Assembly: GCA_045544455.1 (NCBI GenBank)
Contig: JAZPYZ010000022.1
Location: forward strand, 1-64,000
Reading direction: 5' to 3'
DNA length: 64,000 bases
From: JAZPYZ01 sp045544455
GTDB lineage: Bacteria > Bacillota > Clostridia > Oscillospirales > Acutalibacteraceae
This document shows, piece after piece, positions 60,792-64,000 of the stretch. The translations under genes were made by a program, and so were the position numbers. The notes under the pieces are model-generated. The model searched no databases, was not told the DNA's origin, and worked only from the letters and a program-made list of their open reading frames with translations. Positions within the stretch are counted from its first letter, which is position 1, and every line of letters begins with the position of its first letter.

Positions 60792-61829
60792 GTGTTCCGA
60801 CGTCAACTTGTTCGGGTGTTGACCGCGACGGTGTTGACCGTGTGTTTGGTTGTTGCCGGCCTGCCGGTACAGGCGGCAACTGCTTGTCCCGATATGCCCA
60901 AAGGCGCCGACAACCTGTTCGATGCCGACACGATGCAGGTGGTGGGCACCGGTGCGTTAGCGATATACGAAAACGAAACCTTGTTGTTGCAACCGCGCAA
61001 CGGCGTTGATCCGGCGTACGGATATATGGTGGCCTCGTTTGACCTGCCGGATTCGCTGGCGTCTTCTTCAACCGGGTTTGTCATCCGGTTTTGGACGCGG
61101 CTATCCACCTCTTGGTCGGATGGGACAGACGGATTACATATGCGGTTCTTGGATGCCGGATCCGGTGATTACTTCGGGGACTACTACGATATCCTGTTCC
61201 AACGCAGCAAAGCGATCTTGTACCGGGGACGTGGCGAACAAGCCAACCTGGCGCTCCCTTCCACCGGCAAATGTCTAGGTTCTTCCGAAGACACCTCGGT
61301 GATGGGCGACTGGAAAGAGATCAGCATCTATCTCAAACCGACCGGTAACCAATACGCGTTATCGGTGTTTGTCGACCGTGAAGCCATGGCCGACGACGGC
61401 GTCGATACCATTACGCTCGACAAAATGGATCTGTGTTTGATGTTTGGGTTCCAAAATCAAAGCGCGACCGTTCGCGGCATCCGGGTATACCAAGTCGATC
61501 CCGCTGCAACCGCCTTTGAACCGGCATTCGAACCCAACGCCGAATTCGATAACGCCGAAAACGGCACCGCCGGCGCCGATGGCGGCAACGGCGGCGTGAC
61601 CTTGCTCGGAGACGCCGCGGATTCCGATACCGCTACCGACGGCGCGGCGGATGATTCTCCGTCTCATCAAGCCGATTCGGACTCCCCCGGCCTCCTGCCA
61701 CTTATACTCGGCATCGGCGGCGGTGTCCTGGTATTGGCCGGCGCAATAATCGCGTTCATTTTAATCAAACGTAAACCGGCACCGGCCGCAACCGACGATA
61801 AGGAGGTGGACGACGATGAAAAGGTGTAA
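60792..61829 (+). CDS. Membrane-anchored extracellular protein with a jelly-roll-like domain
   Basis: 345 residues from a GTG at 60792, supported by GAGGTG 6 nt upstream. A signal peptide (about 1-28, ending near VQAA) is followed by a lectin/LamG-like beta-rich domain (about 40-235; MVASFDLPDSL, VIRFWTRLSTSW, WKEISIYLKPTGNQY, LSVFVDREAM). An Asp/Gly/Ala-rich linker and a C-terminal membrane helix (about 300-322) with an acidic cytoplasmic tail complete it. It overlaps the SGNH hydrolase gene by 14 bp, so the two probably work on the same surface glycan. The specific ligand is unknown. Confidence 0.8.
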   Translation: MFRRQLVRVLTATVLTVCLVVAGLPVQAATACPDMPKGADNLFDADTMQVVGTGALAIYENETLLLQPRNGVDPAYGYMVASFDLPDSLASSSTGFVIRFWTRLSTSWSDGTDGLHMRFLDAGSGDYFGDYYDILFQRSKAILYRGRGEQANLALPSTGKCLGSSEDTSVMGDWKEISIYLKPTGNQYALSVFVDREAMADDGVDTITLDKMDLCLMFGFQNQSATVRGIRVYQVDPAATAFEPAFEPNAEFDNAENGTAGADGGNGGVTLLGDAADSDTATDGAADDSPSHQADSDSPGLLPLILGIGGGVLVLAGAIIAFILIKRKPAPAATDDKEVDDDEKV

Positions 61830-63027
61830 AGGTTTATGCCTTGTCATTGGACTATTCTTGTTGTTTGGTATGTTCGGCGGTTTATCCGCCTCGGCCTTTA
61901 CGTATGCAGAATTGGGAGGCGTTATGGTGAAACTGAATCAGGATTGTGTGGACGTCTCGCTGATGCAACTCGGCGACATCACGCGTATGGCGAACGTGAT
62001 GCGCCGCGCCCAAAACGGGGAAGAGATCACCATCGGCTTTATCGGTGGTTCAATCACCTATGGCTCGGGCATGATCGATAACGACGGCACGAACATGGAT
62101 CGGTTCTCGGAACACGTACAAGCGTGGTTCCGGGAGAAGTTCCCAAACGCGGTGTGTAACCTGGTCAACGCCGGCCTGCCGGCGACCGGTTCACTCATCG
62201 GCACTTTCCGCGCACCGACCGACCTGTTTGCCGCCAAACCCGATCTGGTCGTGATCGAATACGCGGTCAACGAAGGTGCCGATCACAGTTCGCAAGAATC
62301 GACCGAAGCGTTGATCCGCAACGCGTTTGCGCTCGAAAACGATCCGGCAGTCATGTTGTTGTTTATGGCTACCAAAGGCGGTAACGGTTGGAACTCACAA
62401 GACGGCAAAGCCGAACTCGGCCGGTACTACGATCTGCCGATGATCAGCTGGGCAGACGGAGTTCGACGCGCGTTTGCTCTGGGACTTGCCACGCCAGACG
62501 ATTTCGACGCCGACGGCACCCACCCGAACAAAAACGGACATGCCGCCGTCAGTCAGTTTATCATCAACTATCTCGAGCAGGTGTACGCCTCGCTCGATAC
62601 CGCGCCGACCGAAACGCCGGCCGTTCCCGAACCGTTATACAGCGACGATCTGCGGTACGTAAAAGCGTTGTCGTCCGCTAATTTTGCGCCGTCATCGCTC
62701 GGCAGTTTCTTGATCAGCGATAACGCCTGCATGTATGAACAGTTTAAACAAGGATGGACGGTCAACGGCGGCAGCGAACCGTTTGTGTTCGAATGCGAGG
62801 CCAAACGGGTATATATCCCGTACCAACGGTCCACCTCGTCCAACGGCGTGGTACAAGTAACGGTCAACGGCGTTCCGGTCAAACTGCTCGAAGCCAAAGC
62901 CGCCTCGTATAACCAACTCGGCGCGGCGCTGGTGTTTGAATCGGATACCACGAAAAAGGTGACCGTCGAACTCAAGCTCGTCAGCGGTTCGTCGTTCCAA
63001 CTGTCCGGCATCTGGCTGGCTTATTGA
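61816..63027 (+). CDS. Secreted SGNH/GDSL-type hydrolase with C-terminal beta-sandwich
   Basis: 403 residues. AAGGAGG inside the preceding gene precedes the ATG. A signal peptide covers about 1-27. SGNH blocks are visible: IGFIGGSITYG (catalytic Ser), VNAGLPATGS, EYAVNEG and DGTHPNKNGH (Asp-x-x-His). Residues about 285-403 form a second beta-rich domain without the catalytic blocks. Such enzymes often remove O-acetyl groups from polysaccharides, and the partner at 60792 fits a surface role. The substrate cannot be read from sequence. Confidence 0.9.
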   Translation: MKRCKGLCLVIGLFLLFGMFGGLSASAFTYAELGGVMVKLNQDCVDVSLMQLGDITRMANVMRRAQNGEEITIGFIGGSITYGSGMIDNDGTNMDRFSEHVQAWFREKFPNAVCNLVNAGLPATGSLIGTFRAPTDLFAAKPDLVVIEYAVNEGADHSSQESTEALIRNAFALENDPAVMLLFMATKGGNGWNSQDGKAELGRYYDLPMISWADGVRRAFALGLATPDDFDADGTHPNKNGHAAVSQFIINYLEQVYASLDTAPTETPAVPEPLYSDDLRYVKALSSANFAPSSLGSFLISDNACMYEQFKQGWTVNGGSEPFVFECEAKRVYIPYQRSTSSNGVVQVTVNGVPVKLLEAKAASYNQLGAALVFESDTTKKVTVELKLVSGSSFQLSGIWLAY

Positions 63028-63051
63028 TCGGATACCTTAACCGATAACGTA

Positions 63052-63080
63052 AACCCCCTGCGGAAACGCCGCAGGGGGTT
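63052..63080 (+). terminator. Terminator of the jelly-roll/SGNH operon
   Basis: AACCCCCTGCGG and CCGCAGGGGGTT form a 12-bp stem with a 5-nt loop. The following T-run is weak (GTTGTG). Confidence 0.75.
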
Positions 63081-63097
63081 GTTGTGTTTGTCGACGG

Positions 63098-63126
63098 TTG
63101 CGATACGCCGGCAAACGTGGTATACT
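63098..63126 (+). promoter_or_regulatory. Sigma-A promoter for the flavodoxin-family gene
   Basis: TTGCGA, 17 nt and TATACT lie 42 nt before the start at 63168. Confidence 0.6.
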
Positions 63127-63167
63127 GTGGTTTGTAAAAGACGTTTCCACCGGAAAGGATGATACAG

Positions 63168-63785
63168 ATGAAGATTTTGATGATCAACGGCAGTCCACGC
63201 GCCAACAGCAACACCGGTATTGCCCTGTCGGAAATGGCACAGGTGTTTGCCAAACACGGGATCGATACCGAAATCGTACAGGTCGGTGGCGAAGAGATTC
63301 GCGGTTGTTTGGGATGTGGCTACTGTTTTAAAAACGGCCGTTGCGTCATCGACGATCTCGTCAACCAACTCGCCGAAAAGTTTGAGGCGTGTGACGGATT
63401 GGTGATCGGCAGTCCGGTCTATTATGCCGCCGCCAACGGCACGTTGGTCTCGTTGCTCGACCGCCTGTTTTACAGTACGCCGTTCAACAAAACCATGAAA
63501 GTCGGTGCGGCAGTCGCGGTCGCACGGCGCGGCGGTTGTTCCGCCACCTTTGATCAACTCAACAAATATTTCACCATCGCCGGCATGCCGGTCGCGTCCA
63601 GCCAGTACTGGAACAGCGTACACGGCCGCAAGGTAGGGGAGGCGTCCGCCGACGCCGAAGGCCTGCAAACCATGCGCACCCTGGCCGAAAACATGGCGTT
63701 TTTGGTCAAAAGCATTGCACTCGGCAAACAAGCCTTTGGCCTGCCCGAAAAAGAGCCCTGGCAGATGACCAACTTTATCCGCTGA
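63168..63785 (+). CDS. Flavodoxin-family NAD(P)H-dependent oxidoreductase (WrbA/iron-sulfur flavoprotein-like)
   Basis: 205 residues from the ATG at 63168, with AAAGGA 8 nt upstream. It has the flavin phosphate loop (INGSPRANSNTG), IGSPVYYAAANGTLVSLLDR, and a Cys cluster GCLGCGYCFKNGRC near residue 50. It is likely a cytoplasmic FMN reductase of the multimeric flavodoxin group. The Cys cluster could bind iron-sulfur or act in redox; the substrate is unknown. Confidence 0.9.
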   Translation: MKILMINGSPRANSNTGIALSEMAQVFAKHGIDTEIVQVGGEEIRGCLGCGYCFKNGRCVIDDLVNQLAEKFEACDGLVIGSPVYYAAANGTLVSLLDRLFYSTPFNKTMKVGAAVAVARRGGCSATFDQLNKYFTIAGMPVASSQYWNSVHGRKVGEASADAEGLQTMRTLAENMAFLVKSIALGKQAFGLPEKEPWQMTNFIR

Positions 63786-63791
63786 TTCATT

Positions 63792-63830
63792 AAAAAAGCG
63801 TCTGACGCTTTTTGCGACAGACGCTTTTTT
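63792..63830 (+). terminator. Terminator of the flavodoxin-family gene
   Basis: AAAAAAGCGTCTG and CAGACGCTTTTTT form a 13-bp stem with a 13-nt loop. Its last T doubles as the first base of the tRNA remnant's CCA complement. Confidence 0.88.
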
Positions 63831-63884
63831 GGCACCCCCTGCGAGAATCGAACTCACAACGGCCCCTTAGGAGGGGGCTGTTCA
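63830..63884 (-). pseudogene. 3' half of a tRNA-Arg (anticodon CCU)
   Basis: On the minus strand the segment reads as the end of a D-stem (GAAC), a full anticodon arm (GCCCC, loop CTCCTAA with anticodon CCT, GGGGC), a short variable loop, a T-arm (GTGAG, TTCGATT, CTCGC), the 3' acceptor strand and encoded CCA. The matching 5' acceptor strand and most of the D-arm are missing; unrelated hairpins replace them. A precise 3' half is typical of integration sites of tyrosine-recombinase elements, or it may be a decayed tRNA gene. Confidence 0.6.
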
Positions 63885-63970
63885 TACGGCGAAGCCGTAT
63901 CAAGGTTCTCTCAGCCGTCCGGGACCCTTTGTCCCGGAGACGGCGTGAGGTTCTTATATCCATTTAACGA
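63885..63970. other. Structured non-coding segment replacing the 5' half of the tRNA
   Basis: Two stems are visible: TACGGC-GAA-GCCGTA near 63885-63900, and a longer one in which GCCGTC plus CGGGAC pair with GTCCCG and GACGGC at about 63917-63948. No open frame is supported. Its right neighbour is a further hairpin at 63971-64000. Confidence 0.4.
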
Positions 63971-64000
63971 AACAAGCCGCCCCTCGATGGGCCGGCTTGT
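63971..64000 (-). terminator. Hairpin at the window edge, possible terminator of a gene to the right
   Basis: ACAAGCCG and CGGCTTGT pair across a GC-rich loop. On the minus strand a short T-containing stretch follows. The gene it would serve is outside the window. Confidence 0.45.

Noticed and set aside
1..64000. CRISPR arrays, insertion sequences, prophage genes and rRNA genes
   Set aside because: No regularly spaced direct repeats, transposase or integrase motifs, phage structural genes or rRNA sequence were seen on either strand.

Overview
The window looks like a chromosomal segment from a Gram-positive, spore-former-related member of the Clostridia (Oscillospiraceae/Ruminococcaceae-like). 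This is inferred from the Soj/Spo0J-type ParAB with two parS sites, a SpoIID domain, a class B sortase, lipoboxes rather than outer-membrane signals, Mini-RNase III, DUF951, YitT proteins and strong AGGAGG ribosome binding sites. Base composition is moderately GC-rich and even across the window. No phage, IS element or CRISPR array is visible. The only mobility hint is a 3' half of a tRNA-Arg(CCU) at the right edge.

Positions 1-29,250 form one large carbohydrate-related locus, all on the minus strand. In transcription order it holds: a 990-residue secreted solute-binding protein with carbohydrate-binding-like domains; two sugar permeases; an NHL/TPR membrane protein; a YIP1 membrane protein; a DUF5696 exoprotein; two more sugar permeases; and a lipoprotein solute-binding protein with a C-terminal CBM11-like domain behind its own promoter. 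Then come a 1,166-residue modular surface protein, an AraC-type regulator, five tandem paralogues that join a truncated pectate-lyase-type N-cap to a GH99/WbsX-like domain, and a second giant modular surface protein that runs off the left edge. No transport ATPase is present, as is common for CUT1 systems that share an MsmK-type ATPase encoded elsewhere. The likely theme is capture, surface processing and uptake of a complex glycan under AraC control.

Positions 29,800-43,100 are mostly housekeeping: an M18 aminopeptidase, a lytic transglycosylase, coaE, a Sua5-type gene, prfA and a DUF951 gene on the minus strand, then greA-lysS, a NahK-like sugar kinase with a CBM9-like protein, a lipoprotein, a YitT protein and a left-handed beta-helix protein.

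Positions 43,088-54,460 carry mnmE, a remarkable 1,106-residue CinA / transmembrane / pseudo-sortase / SpoIID fusion, thiI, a class B sortase, a cysteine desulfurase, a second YitT gene, mrnC and obg. The fusion is the most unusual single gene seen: it joins a cytoplasmic nucleotide-amidase protein to an extracellular peptidoglycan lytic domain through a sortase fold that has lost its catalytic His and Cys. It is separated only by thiI from a sortase that keeps both residues.

Positions 54,600-64,000 carry an O-antigen-ligase-like membrane protein, serS-parB-parA with two perfect parS sites, tandem MgtC/SapB proteins, a membrane-anchored jelly-roll-like protein overlapping an SGNH hydrolase, a flavodoxin-family oxidoreductase and the partial tRNA. 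Clear sigma-A promoters and hairpin terminators were found for many housekeeping units. No convincing promoter was found for the long glycan operon starting at 29,244, whose leader is rich in hairpins.
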